A model generated the notes under the pieces. That model was not told the DNA's origin. It saw only the letters and a list, made by a program, of their open reading frames with translations, and did not search any database. From DATKDU01 sp035512595 (GTDB lineage: Bacteria > Planctomycetota > Planctomycetia > Pirellulales > Pirellulaceae), in assembly GCA_035512595.1 (NCBI GenBank), contig DATKDU010000158.1, positions 1 through 23,621 on the forward strand: a DNA stretch of 23,621 nucleotides, in the 5' to 3' direction. Shown in pieces: positions 1 to 7,466 of this stretch. Every line of letters begins with the position of its first letter. Position 1 is the stretch's first letter. Position numbers and translations under genes: made by a program.

Positions 1-1997
1 AGCGTGATCGTGCCGTTGGCCGGGCCAGTGCCCAGGATGGCCGTCAGCGGATCGCCGTCCACGTCGGTGTCGTTGGCGAGCACGCCGCCGGCCGCATCGA
101 CCACCAGGGCGGTGTCTTCGTCGGTCGAGTAGGCGTCCTCCGCGGCCGTGGGAGCGTCGTTGATCGGGCAGACGGTGATCGTCACCGTCGCCACGTCGCT
201 CAGTTCCGCGCCGTCGCTCGTCTGGTAGCTGAAGCCGTCCACGCCGTTGAAGTCGGCATTGGGGGTATAGGTGAACGAACCGTCCGGATTGACGGCCACC
301 GTTCCGTTGGCAGGTCCGGAGACCAGCACCGCGGACAGCGCATCACCATCGACATCGCTGTCGTTGCCCAAGATTCCCGGGGCAGGGATGGTGAGGGACT
401 CGTCTTCGTTGATCGCGTACTCGTCGTTGGCCGCCACCGGGGCGTCGTTGACCGAATTGACGTTGATGGTGACCGTCGTCTCGCCGCTCTCGGCACTGCC
501 GTCGCTGGCCGTGTAGGTGAACGAGTCGATGCCGTTGAAATCGGGGCTGGGGATGTACTCGAACGAGCCGTCGGCATTCAGGGTGACGGACCCATTGGCC
601 GGCCCAGCGACGAGGATTGCCGACAAGGCATCGCCGTCCACGTCGGTGTCGTTGGCCAGCACGCCGCCGGCCGCATCGACCACCAGGGCGGTGTCTTCGT
701 CGGTCGCATACAGATCTTCGGTGGCGGACGGAGCATCGTTGACCGCATTGACCGTGATCGTCACGGTGGCCACGTCGCTCTCGCCCGTGCCGTCGCTGGC
801 CGCGTAGCTGAAGCCGTCCACGCCGTTGAAATTTTCGTTCGGCGCGTACTCGAACGAGCCGTCGGCATTCAGCGTCAGCGTGCCGTTGGCCGGCCCGCTG
901 ACCAGAACCGAAGACAGCGCGTCGCCGTCCACGTCGCTGTCGTTCTCGAGCAGGCCGGGCGCCGAGACCGTCAGGAGTGTGTCCTCGTCGGTCGTGAACT
1001 CGTCGTTGACGGCAACCGGCAGGTCGTTGACCGGGTTGACGTCGATCATCACCGTGGCCACGTCGCTGTCGTCGGTGCCGTCGTTGACCAGGTAGCTGAA
1101 GCCGTCCACGCCGTTGAAATCGGCATTGGGAATGTACTCAAACGAACCGTCGGCATTCAGCGTCAGCGCGCCGTTGGCCGGACCGCTGACGAGCACGGCG
1201 CTCAGCGGATCGCCGTCGGCATCGCTGTCGTTGGCGAGCAGGCCCCCCGCCGCATCGACGATCAACGGCACGTCTTCATCCACGGTGTACGCGTCGTTGC
1301 CGACCTCGGGAATCGCGTTCACGTCGTTGACATTGATCGTTACAGTCGCAGTGTTGCTGCTGCTGCTGCCATCGCTTGCCGTGTAAGTAAACGTATCTGC
1401 CCCGTTGAAGCCGTCATTGGGGGTGTACTCGAAGGAGCCGTCGGCATTCAGCGTCAACAGACCGTTGGCCGGTCCAGCGACGAGCTCCGCCGAGAGTGCA
1501 TCCCCCTCGGGATCCGAGTCGTTGGCCAGCAGTCCCGGCGCGCCGATGTTGAGCACGGTCCCTTCGGACATGTTGAAGGTGTCGTCGGCGGCCAGCGGCG
1601 ACTCGTTCGCCTGGATGCGGATGGTGACCGCCGCCAGTCCGCTGAGCGAGGTGCCGTCGTCGGCGCGGTACATGAAGCTGTCGATGCCGGCGTAGCCGGA
1701 CTCGGGGGTATAGCTGAACGAGCCGTCGGCATTCAGCGACAACGAACCGTGCTGCGGTCCGCTGAAGAGGACGGCTGACATGACGTCCCCTTCGGCGTCC
1801 GTGTCGTTGGCGAGGATGCCGGGGGCATCGATGTCGAGAGTCTGATCGGGGTTGACGCTGAACGCGTCATTCATGACGGCCGGGGGAAGGCCCGTGAGCA
1901 CTTCGCGCCGTTCGAGTTGCTCCAGCAGCATGCGGCGACGCGTGGAGCGCTCGCGCTGGCGGCGCTTTTCGGACCGGGACAAAGACGTGAGACGCAT
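1..1997 (-). CDS. Cadherin-like / Big_9 tandem-repeat surface protein, 5' part (runs off the left edge)
   Basis: The minus-strand frame is open from an ATG at 1997-1995 to the window edge, at least 665 codons, with no stop. The N-terminus is Arg-rich (RSEKRRQRERSTRRRM) followed by LLEQLERREVLTG, which resembles the N-terminal motif of planctomycete extracellular proteins. From about residue 45 there are nearly seven tandem units of 96-97 residues (288 or 291 nt). Each has the pattern NDxYxxDED, LANDSDVDGD, LSAxLVSGPANG, LNADGSFxYxPN, FNGxDxFxY and ATVTIxVNxVNDAP. This is the cadherin-like/VCBS-related Ig fold with Ca-binding DxDGD motifs. The likely role is adhesion or cell-surface structure; that is inferred from the family. 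A clear AAGGAG lies 7 nt before the ATG. The gene is isolated by an 800-base leader region. The C-terminus and the total repeat number are outside the window. Confidence 0.93.
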   Translation of the reverse strand, partial: MRLTSLSRSEKRRQRERSTRRRMLLEQLERREVLTGLPPAVMNDAFSVNPDQTLDIDAPGILANDTDAEGDVMSAVLFSGPQHGSLSLNADGSFSYTPESGYAGIDSFMYRADDGTSLSGLAAVTIRIQANESPLAADDTFNMSEGTVLNIGAPGLLANDSDPEGDALSAELVAGPANGLLTLNADGSFEYTPNDGFNGADTFTYTASDGSSSSNTATVTINVNDVNAIPEVGNDAYTVDEDVPLIVDAAGGLLANDSDADGDPLSAVLVSGPANGALTLNADGSFEYIPNADFNGVDGFSYLVNDGTDDSDVATVMIDVNPVNDLPVAVNDEFTTDEDTLLTVSAPGLLENDSDVDGDALSSVLVSGPANGTLTLNADGSFEYAPNENFNGVDGFSYAASDGTGESDVATVTITVNAVNDAPSATEDLYATDEDTALVVDAAGGVLANDTDVDGDALSAILVAGPANGSVTLNADGSFEYIPSPDFNGIDSFTYTASDGSAESGETTVTINVNSVNDAPVAANDEYAINEDESLTIPAPGILGNDSDVDGDALSAVLVSGPANGTVAVNPDGSFTYTPNADFNGVDGFSYQTSDGAELSDVATVTITVCPINDAPTAAEDAYSTDEDTALVVDAAGGVLANDTDVDGDPLTAILGTGPANGTIT

Positions 1998-2794
1998 GAA
2001 CGAACTCCTTTGAGAGAGACCCGCACGGAGGCGGACGAGGCACCTGGCCCGACACCGGAAAAAAACCGATGGGGCGACAACGCAGCGCGTTGCGTCCTGC
2101 TGCCATTCGTGGCCGCAGCGACGATGTGTCCTCCTTGACGACAGGCAGCGGAGAGCGCACGTCCGCTCGCCTGGGGCGCAAAGCATCCTTCAAAGACGCT
2201 GGAAAAGCGCCCTGCAATCAGCATTCGCTGTGCCGGACTCTTCCTGAGTCCGGAAGAAGCGCAGCTCGCCCGCGGCGCATCATGGCGACGCAGTGCTGCA
2301 CTTGGTGACCATCTTGGAAAGCAGCCGCAAGTCCGTTCCGGGGACTTGCTCCACCTGCTGATTGAGCACTCGACTCTTCGTCGCCGCGCTCGGATTCAGA
2401 CAGGCGCACGATCCATCAAGTATTCCCTGAGAGTGTCACTGCCTGGCCTCCTCTGCTTCGTGGCAAATGACTGGATTTGAATCGCCCCCCGGCGATTCAG
2501 CGTGTGAAGAATATAGCGAGTGCGGTTTTCCTGACAACTACCCTCTCCATGAATTCTTGAAAAATTTTACATAAGCTACGCCAGCTAGCGTCAACGTCCA
2601 GTGAGAAGTGCATGTCGCGACAGCGGCACCAAGTGACGCCCACGCCGCCAGTTGCGCGCTGTGGCGCACGCTGGTACAGGTGATCGTTGATGGGTTGGTG
2701 CATGGAAAAAATTTCGCAAAGTGCAGCCCAGTACGCGGCCGGCGACGGGCGAGTTCGCGGCCTCGTCCAGCGTCTGCGAAAAAAAACAGGCCGC
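1998..2794. other. Non-coding interval with two perfect hairpins
   Basis: About 800 bases separate the stop of the isomerase gene from the start of the repeat-protein gene, both on the minus strand. I see no convincing gene: open frames here have Arg/Pro/Ser-rich, low-quality translations. Two hairpins stand out. One is an 8-bp stem CCGGACTC/GAGTCCGG with a TTCCT loop (2233-2253). The other is a 9-bp stem TGAATCGCC/GGCGATTCA with a CCCC loop (2478-2499). Around 2500-2580 the sequence is locally AT-richer, as expected near a promoter, but no convincing -35/-10 pair was found. The interval probably holds the promoter and a long 5' leader for the surface protein. Confidence 0.5.
2005..2010 (-). 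promoter_or_regulatory. Shine-Dalgarno site of the repeat-protein gene
   Basis: On the minus strand AAGGAG lies seven bases upstream of the ATG at 1997-1995. It fixes this start. It is one of the few strong ribosome-binding sites in the window. Confidence 0.8.
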
Positions 2795-2803
2795 TCACGA
2801 GCG
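2779..2803 (-). terminator. Possible weak Rho-independent terminator after the isomerase gene
   Basis: On the minus strand a 4-bp stem CGCT/AGCG with a 4-base loop overlaps the stop codon and is followed five bases later by eight T residues (2786-2779). The stem is short, so the call is weak. Confidence 0.3.
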
Positions 2804-3616
2804 CAGTCCCACCGCCGACAGCAGCTTGTCGGTCTCGCGATACGCTTCCGCCACCCACTCCGTGATGCGGCTCGGCTCGGGACTGTACTCCAGTTCAATC
2901 GAGATCGCGCCGTCGATGCCCAGGTTCTTGATCTCCCTCAAATACGGCAGGAAATCGACCACGCCGCGCCCCGGCGGCAAGTCGCCGTGCTTCTTCCCGT
3001 CGCAATCGGAGATGTGAACGTGGATCGCTTTGCCTTTCAGCCGCTTGAGCTCCTGCGGCGCGACCTTCGCCAGGTGCAAGTGCGAGACGTCAATGTTTGC
3101 CTGCACGGCCGGATGATTGACGTCGTCGATGAACCGCACCATCGAATCGACGTCGTTGACCAGCGACAGGTGAAACGGCTCGAGCTCCAGCGCGATCTGC
3201 ACGCCGAGGTCCGCCGCGTAATCGCCGAGCCTTTTGCAGTTGGCCGCGCCGGTCCGCCACTGTTCCTGGGGCGGAATCACCTCCTGGTTCCAGATGTATT
3301 CGCCCAACACCAGTAGCACGTTCTTGGCCTGGTACTCGTACGCCAGGTCGAGGTACTCCTGCACGCGGTCGATGTGAAACCGCTGCACGCTGGGGTTGAA
3401 ATCGATGAGCCCCGTCGCCACGCAGGCGATCGACACGATCGGCAGTTCCAGCCGGTCGCACTCGTCCTTGATCAGCCGCCGCTCGCGAATGTCGATGTCC
3501 AAGGGGTCGGTGAAGATGTCGATCGTGTCAAACCCCAGCTCCTTGGTCTTTTGCAGTCCGTAGACGGTCGGCTGGTTGGCTTGCACCCAGGCGGAGTTGA
3601 TGAGGCCGAGTTTCAT
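2795..3616 (-). CDS. Sugar phosphate isomerase/epimerase (xylose isomerase-like TIM barrel)
   Basis: This 273-residue protein is a full-length member of the AP-endonuclease-2/xylose isomerase-like TIM barrel family (PF01261 type), cytosolic with no signal peptide. The usual metal-site segments are visible: ALELEPFH near 142-149, NIDVSHLHL near 174-182, HVHISD near 199-204 and SIELEYSPEP near 239-248, with E, D, H and E as candidate ligands. Members isomerise or epimerise sugars and related keto acids; the substrate cannot be told from sequence. The ATG at 3616-3614 is preceded on the minus strand by AAGGAT about 9 nt upstream. The gene is transcribed away from the PIN toxin locus, with about 70 nt between the divergent starts. 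The family is abundant in planctomycetes. Confidence 0.9.
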   Translation of the reverse strand: MKLGLINSAWVQANQPTVYGLQKTKELGFDTIDIFTDPLDIDIRERRLIKDECDRLELPIVSIACVATGLIDFNPSVQRFHIDRVQEYLDLAYEYQAKNVLLVLGEYIWNQEVIPPQEQWRTGAANCKRLGDYAADLGVQIALELEPFHLSLVNDVDSMVRFIDDVNHPAVQANIDVSHLHLAKVAPQELKRLKGKAIHVHISDCDGKKHGDLPPGRGVVDFLPYLREIKNLGIDGAISIELEYSPEPSRITEWVAEAYRETDKLLSAVGLRS

Positions 3617-3689
3617 AACGTGATTATCCTTAGACTTGGAATCGCCTTTACGTTCGAAACTTGATATTCTGCCCGCAGTGAGCCAATCG

Positions 3690-4173
3690 ATGCCCCGAGT
3701 TTACATTGAAACGTCGATCGTCAGCTACTTGCGGGCCAGGCCCAGCGGGCAGGTCGTTGCCGCCGCGCGCCAGCTCTTGACGCGCCGCTGGTGGGACAGC
3801 CACCGGCCGCAGTTCGAGCTGGTGACCACCCAGTATGTGCTGGACGAGGCAATGTTTGGCGACCCCGGACTGGCCGCCGAACGGCTGGAGTCTCTGGAGG
3901 GAATTGCACTCCTTGACCTGCCGGCCGATGTGCCGGAGCTTGCAAACGAGATCCTGCGGCGCGATCTTGCCCGCCAACGCTCAGATCGATGCCTTGCACA
4001 TTGCCGCTGCCGCGTTCCACGAGGTAGACTATCTGTTGACGTGGAATTGCCGCCACATTGCCAACGCACAAATTCTTCCCAAGATCCGCGACCTGCTGAC
4101 CGAGTTGGGACTTCGCGTCCCAGTCATTTGCACGCCGGAGGAGATGGTCGGAGGGGACGAAAATGACGCCTGA
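3690..4173 (+). pseudogene. PIN-domain (VapC-like) toxin, frameshifted
   Basis: The frame starting at the ATG 3690 reads MPRVYIETSIVSYLRARPSG and continues to about ELANEILRR, typical of a VapC-like PIN RNase family. It then loses homology. A second frame, offset by +1, carries the rest: ILPANAQIDALHIAAAAF, HEVDYLLTWNCRHIANAQ and VICTPEEMVGG, ending with TGA at 4171-4173. The switch must lie near 3955-3962 (a one-base insertion or two-base deletion in a GC-rich run). Acidic residues expected for PIN metal binding are present but split: YIETS and LDEAMFGDP in the first frame, QIDALHIA in the second. Joined, the product would be about 160 residues, the normal size. It overlaps the next gene by 11 nt, as in toxin-antitoxin operons. 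Either it is inactivated or there is a sequencing error. Confidence 0.85.
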
Positions 4174-4417
4174 TCGATCCGACACGACGATTGGCGAATT
4201 GCACCGCATTCGCCGCGAAATGGCCGAGCGTTTTCACGGCGACTTGTTCGCCTTGACGGCCGACGCTCAGGCTCGTACGCAAGCTTCGGGGCGGAAGGTC
4301 ATCCAGCGGAACGCTGCCGTCAAGCGACGTGGCGAAAGCGGCGCCGCCATTCATCTGCCGACTACCGAGGTGCCATTGCCGCCAAATACCGCAGGGCAGA
4401 ATGTCGGCATAAATTGA
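4163..4417 (+). CDS. Small partner protein of the PIN toxin, putative antitoxin
   Basis: This 84-residue ORF starts inside the end of the PIN gene (11-nt overlap), implying translational coupling. The N-terminal part, IGELHRIRREMAERFHGDL followed by FALTADAQARTQASGRKV, looks like a short helical segment found in small proteins encoded next to VapC-family toxins. No DNA-binding domain is recognisable. The C-terminal third (from about residue 55) is less regular and may have been altered by a downstream junction, because the following frame is also open close by. Calling it the antitoxin rests on position and on resemblance to such partners from memory. Confidence 0.6.
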   Translation: MTPDRSDTTIGELHRIRREMAERFHGDLFALTADAQARTQASGRKVIQRNAAVKRRGESGAAIHLPTTEVPLPPNTAGQNVGIN

Positions 4418-4487
4418 GTTCCGATGCAATGCGTTTCAGCACCACCAAGCCATCGCCGTCACGGGTTGGACCGAGACAGAACTGCGT

Positions 4488-4850
4488 TTGGCAAATGGTA
4501 AAGCCGTCAAGTTGATTGAGTTCCAGCGACTGCCGCTCAAGTGCGATGCGCTTGCAGAGGCGACCAAGCGCGGCATTGAGATCACTCCTGATGGCGGCGT
4601 CATCGGTCTGGTGCGAATTCACCACTGGTGCGGCAATGATCCGGTGCGGGAACACATCGCTCGCGTGAACATCTCTGAAATGCTGATTTTCCTAGGAATC
4701 GGCGAACGGGTCATGAACCTGCCTGCAGAAGTGAATGGCCTCGAGCGGGACGGCGGAACGATTTCTCAATTTGGCTGGGACGTCTCGGAATTCAACGAAA
4801 TTGAATTCTGGCAAGAGGTACGCCAGATGAACCGTGAACAAGAGACGTGA
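4488..4850 (+). CDS. Hypothetical protein, start uncertain
   Basis: The frame encodes about 120 residues from a TTG at 4488 and reads like a real protein: AVKLIEFQRLPLKCDA, GIEITPDGGVIGLVRIHHW, ISEMLIFLGIGERVMNLPAE and SQFGWDVSEFNEIEFWQ. The frame is open further upstream to just after a TAA at 4410-4412, and that upstream part (CNAFQHHQAIAVTGWTETEL) also looks coded. There is no ATG or GTG in it. The native start may therefore be lost, or a rare start is used. No Shine-Dalgarno is obvious. I do not recognise the family. It follows the toxin-partner gene on the same strand after about 70 nt and may be part of the same accessory unit. Confidence 0.55.
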   Translation: MANGKAVKLIEFQRLPLKCDALAEATKRGIEITPDGGVIGLVRIHHWCGNDPVREHIARVNISEMLIFLGIGERVMNLPAEVNGLERDGGTISQFGWDVSEFNEIEFWQEVRQMNREQET

Positions 4851-4856
4851 CACCGA

Positions 4857-5032
4857 TCAGTCTTGCGTCCCCACGTGCGCAAAACGCCGAATGCCAGCGG
4901 CAGTCAGCTTCTCATAAAGCGCCGCGATATGCTCCTGATCGCGGGTCTCAACCGTGAAGAGCACGTTGATCGCCGCGACGTTCGGCCCTGAGATGTCCGG
5001 TCGTGCGTGATCTCTTTGACGCTCGCGCCGGC
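4857..5032 (-). pseudogene. Degenerate second copy of the ilvA 3' end (ACT-domain fragment)
   Basis: On the minus strand this stretch encodes SGPNVAAINVLFTVETRD, then QEHIAALYEKLTAAGI and a stop. It closely matches the last 45 residues of the intact ilvA at 6193-7464. Homology starts sharply at 5032 with 35 bases identical to 6332-6366, then continues at roughly 75-80 percent identity to the stop. The copy lacks one base in the segment just after the identical block (15 versus 16 bases between two conserved points), which shifts the frame, and it has no start. It is a fragment, not a gene. It lies 1334 bases from the same point in ilvA and forms the outer boundary of a two-gene insert. Confidence 0.88.
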
Positions 5033-5043
5033 GGAGTCCAGAT

Positions 5044-5511
5044 TCAGGTCGCCTGGTTCGTTGCCAGCAATGCCTCGCAGCGCGGACAGTACTGCCAGAT
5101 GATCTGTAGGAAGTCACCGTATCGATTCCACAGCTCTTCGTTCTCCTCCGAATAGGTCGCTAGTATCCGCATTGACCCCAGTTGGTCGTGGTTGACGCAA
5201 CTGGGATCGGGACACGCATCGTCTGGGGGCTGTTGAATGAAGGGGCTGGAGAACGTCTTGAGCCATTCGTCCACTGTTTCATAGGGCCCTATGTCGGGGC
5301 TGATTGAATTGAACTGTCCACGTCGTTCGAGAAGTTCAAGGATCCACTCATATTGTGCGTCGCTTAAATGATCGAATCCAAAGACCCCCGCGTACTCCAG
5401 TACATCGTCTGGATCGTCCGGATTGTAGCGGGATCCCTCAATGCCCACCGGTTTCGGACGTACTCGCGAGTCCAACGAGTTCGGGTCCTCGCTTTCGCTC
5501 CACAGTTTCAA
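5044..5511 (-). CDS. Hypothetical protein with C-terminal Cys pairs
   Basis: The ORF is 155 residues from a TTG at 5511; the only upstream codons before an in-frame TGA (5523-5521) are GTC, GAG and ATA, so TTG is the sole usual start. The protein is acidic and hydrophilic, with YNPDDPDDVLEYAGVFGF and a C-terminal CPDPSC ... YCPRCEALL arrangement that could bind zinc. I do not recognise the family; small proteins of this look are common in planctomycete accessory regions. Its stop is only 11 bases from the edge of the duplicated ilvA fragment, so it belongs to the insert between the two ilvA 3' ends. The upstream frame beyond the TGA is open for another 60 codons, so the gene may be truncated at its 5' end. 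Confidence 0.6.
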   Translation of the reverse strand: MKLWSESEDPNSLDSRVRPKPVGIEGSRYNPDDPDDVLEYAGVFGFDHLSDAQYEWILELLERRGQFNSISPDIGPYETVDEWLKTFSSPFIQQPPDDACPDPSCVNHDQLGSMRILATYSEENEELWNRYGDFLQIIWQYCPRCEALLATNQAT

Positions 5512-5839
5512 TATCTCGACTCACTGCTGTCCGGCTAACTTTTTTTCGGATTGCGTATCTCGTTCTTTTATCGAGACTTGCGGTGTCTCGACAGTGTACA
5601 CGACTTCAACTCGCTTGGACGAAATCCGTCGCTCTTTGCCTAGTTGACACGAACGATCGATCGTGCAGTACCGCGGAAATGACCGAGTCACATTCATCTT
5701 CACGCAACCAAATGAAACAGATTCTCTCGTGTCAATACGAGATCGAAAAACGTGAAATCACCGGAGAATATGACGTTTTTCATCATGCTTGAACCGTTTC
5801 TCCGACTTGAGTTGTTGCAAGTAGTTCGCCTGCAGCCAC

Positions 5840-6178
5840 TTATAGCCGGACAGTAGTGATCTCGACTGTGTCGTCGGAGACAACGCGGTACGCGAGCGGG
5901 CACGCGTAGTAGTGAACGGCACATAGTAGCGGAACGAACCGAGCCGACTTCGGTCGGAAGGGGATCAGCGGGTCGCTGGCGTCCAGCCGGAACAATATGT
6001 GCACCGGCAGCCGATGATCGTCGGTCTGCAATCCCCGATACGGCGTTGGCGACCCAAACCAATGGTCATACTGCCCCGAACCGGAACGCGATCCCCTGAC
6101 AATCATTCGGGGCTCGAACTGAAATAGCTCTAGCATTGTCTCCATGCTGCAACCCGACTTTCCCGTTGCGACCGTCAT
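5840..6178 (-). CDS. Hypothetical 112-residue protein directly downstream of ilvA
   Basis: The ATG at 6178-6176 lies 14 nt after the ilvA stop on the same strand, so the two are probably co-transcribed. The translation is protein-like: METMLELFQFEPRMIV, YDHWFGSPTPYRGLQ, LPVHILFRLDASDPLIPF, RFVPLLCAVHYYACPLAYRV and a short acidic C-terminus. There is no signal peptide, membrane segment or known motif. I do not recognise the family. It is the first gene of the insert bracketed by the ilvA 3'-end duplication. The open frame extends upstream into ilvA, but that part is antisense-like in quality, so the internal ATG was chosen. Between this gene and the next one (5704-5839) nothing is evident. Confidence 0.6.
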   Translation of the reverse strand: MTVATGKSGCSMETMLELFQFEPRMIVRGSRSGSGQYDHWFGSPTPYRGLQTDDHRLPVHILFRLDASDPLIPFRPKSARFVPLLCAVHYYACPLAYRVVSDDTVEITTVRL

Positions 6179-6192
6179 CTCATCGTGAAAAA

Positions 6193-7464
6193 TCAGCCCA
6201 ACCCCGCGTGCGCAAAATGTAGAATGCCGGCGGCGGAAAGTTTCTCGTACAGCGCCGCGATGTGCTCCTGGTCGCGCGTCTCGACGGTACATAGCACGTT
6301 GACTGCCGCGACGTTGGGGCCGGAAAACGTTCGGTCGTGCGTGATCTCTTTGACGCTCGCGCCGGCCTCCGCAATCACGCTCGCCAGCTTCGCCAGGCCG
6401 CCGGGCCGGTCGCTGATCGTGGCCGTGAATCGAGCCAGCCGGCCGTCGGCGACGAGTGCCGTCTCGATCAGCCGGCTGAGGATGGTCAGGTCAATGTTGC
6501 CGCCGGCCAAGACGAGGACGACGCGCTTGCCAGCGAGATCCAATGTGGTCCACTCGCTCCGCGAGTGGTTCCTAGCCACTCGCGGAGCGAGTGGACCACT
6601 TATCAATGCCGCCAGCGGCGACGCTCCCGCCCCTTCGACCACCGTCTTCTCCAACTCCATCAGCCGCACGACCGCCAGCGCCAGACCGTGCTCGCTCACG
6701 GTCACCACCCGATCGACCAACTCGCGGGCAATGGCGAACGCATTCTCGCCGACAATGCCGACCGCCAGGCCGTCAGCCAGCGTCGGCTCCGACTTGACCC
6801 GCACCGGCCTTCCCGCCGCGAGTGCCGACGAGTAGCAGGTGGAATTGGCCGGCTCGACGCCGACCACCTGCACCTCGGGCTTGAGATGTTTCACCGCCGT
6901 CGCCACGCCGGCAATCAGCCCGCCGCCGCCGATTGGCACGACGATCGCATCGAGGTTCGGCACTTGCTCAACGACCTCCAGCCCGATCGTCCCTTGCCCG
7001 GCGATGATCCGCGGATCGTCGTAGCCGTGAATGTACGTGAGCTGCTGGGCCGCGGCCAATTCGTCCGCTTTCGCCTTCGCCTCGGTGAAGCTTGAACCGT
7101 GCAGCACGACGCTCGCCCCCAGCCGCCGGCAATTGGACTGCTTGACCAGCGGCGCATACGTCGGCATGACCACCGTCACCGGAATGCCGAGCTGCCCGCC
7201 GTGCGCCGCCAGCGCCAGGGCGTGGTTGCCGGCACTGGCCGCAATCACGCCCCGTTTCTTCTGTACGTCGTCGAGCTGCAAGAGTGCATTGCGTGCCCCG
7301 CGTTCCTTGAAACTTCCCGTCCGATGCAGGAATTCGAGCTTGCAGTAAATCTCGCACCCGTACCGCTCCGACAGTGCTGGCGAATACGGGCAGGGAGTGA
7401 CCGAAACTCCGCCGGCAATCCGGTCACGGGCGGCGAGGATGTCGGCAAAGGAAACAGCGGTCAT
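6193..7464 (-). CDS. ilvA: Threonine dehydratase with C-terminal ACT domain
   Basis: This 423-residue PLP enzyme deaminates threonine to 2-oxobutanoate, the entry to isoleucine synthesis or threonine breakdown. Fold-type II features are clear: HRTGSFKERGARNA with the PLP lysine at K53, SAGNHA at 77-82, and the phosphate-binding IGGGGLIAG at 178-185. A single ACT-like domain (about 345-419: RFTATISDRPGGLAKLASVI) matches the short one-ACT type. Between APLAAL-like sequence (SPLAAL, 282-287) and LAGKRVVLVLAGGNIDL (310-326) there is an extra GPLAPRVARNHSRSEWTT encoded by a perfect palindrome. The start at 7464 was chosen because the upstream frame is encoded by a repeat and MTAVSFADILAAR is the expected N-terminus. 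No Shine-Dalgarno is present; a 31-bp-arm palindrome ends two bases upstream. Confidence 0.93.
   Translation of the reverse strand: MTAVSFADILAARDRIAGGVSVTPCPYSPALSERYGCEIYCKLEFLHRTGSFKERGARNALLQLDDVQKKRGVIAASAGNHALALAAHGGQLGIPVTVVMPTYAPLVKQSNCRRLGASVVLHGSSFTEAKAKADELAAAQQLTYIHGYDDPRIIAGQGTIGLEVVEQVPNLDAIVVPIGGGGLIAGVATAVKHLKPEVQVVGVEPANSTCYSSALAAGRPVRVKSEPTLADGLAVGIVGENAFAIARELVDRVVTVSEHGLALAVVRLMELEKTVVEGAGASPLAALISGPLAPRVARNHSRSEWTTLDLAGKRVVLVLAGGNIDLTILSRLIETALVADGRLARFTATISDRPGGLAKLASVIAEAGASVKEITHDRTFSGPNVAAVNVLCTVETRDQEHIAALYEKLSAAGILHFAHAGLG
6545..6599. repeat. Perfect 24-bp-arm palindrome in frame inside ilvA
   Basis: Arms 6545-6568 and 6576-6599 are exact reverse complements (starting GTGGTCCACTCG), with a 7-base loop TTCCTAG. 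It lies inside the ilvA coding sequence and adds about 18 codons without breaking the frame, between the catalytic domain and the glycine-rich VLAGGNIDL segment. Similar sequences encoding WSTRSASG-like peptides are familiar from other planctomycete proteins (memory, not searched). Confidence 0.9.
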
Positions 7465-7466
7465 GG

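Noticed and set aside
271..1695. A row of 80-96-codon plus-strand ORFs with a repeating sequence
   Set aside because: They are the antisense of the cadherin-like repeats; the periodicity belongs to the minus-strand gene.
2497..2898. A 133-codon minus-strand ORF in the non-coding interval
   Set aside because: It overlaps the end of the isomerase gene in another frame and has irregular, Arg/Trp/Cys-rich composition with no ribosome site.
4362..4655. A 97-codon minus-strand ORF
   Set aside because: It runs antisense to the start of the hypothetical gene at 4488; the plus-strand frame reads better and continues much further.
5700..6062. A 120-codon minus-strand ORF
   Set aside because: It overlaps the more protein-like 112-residue gene in another frame and is Arg/Ser-rich.
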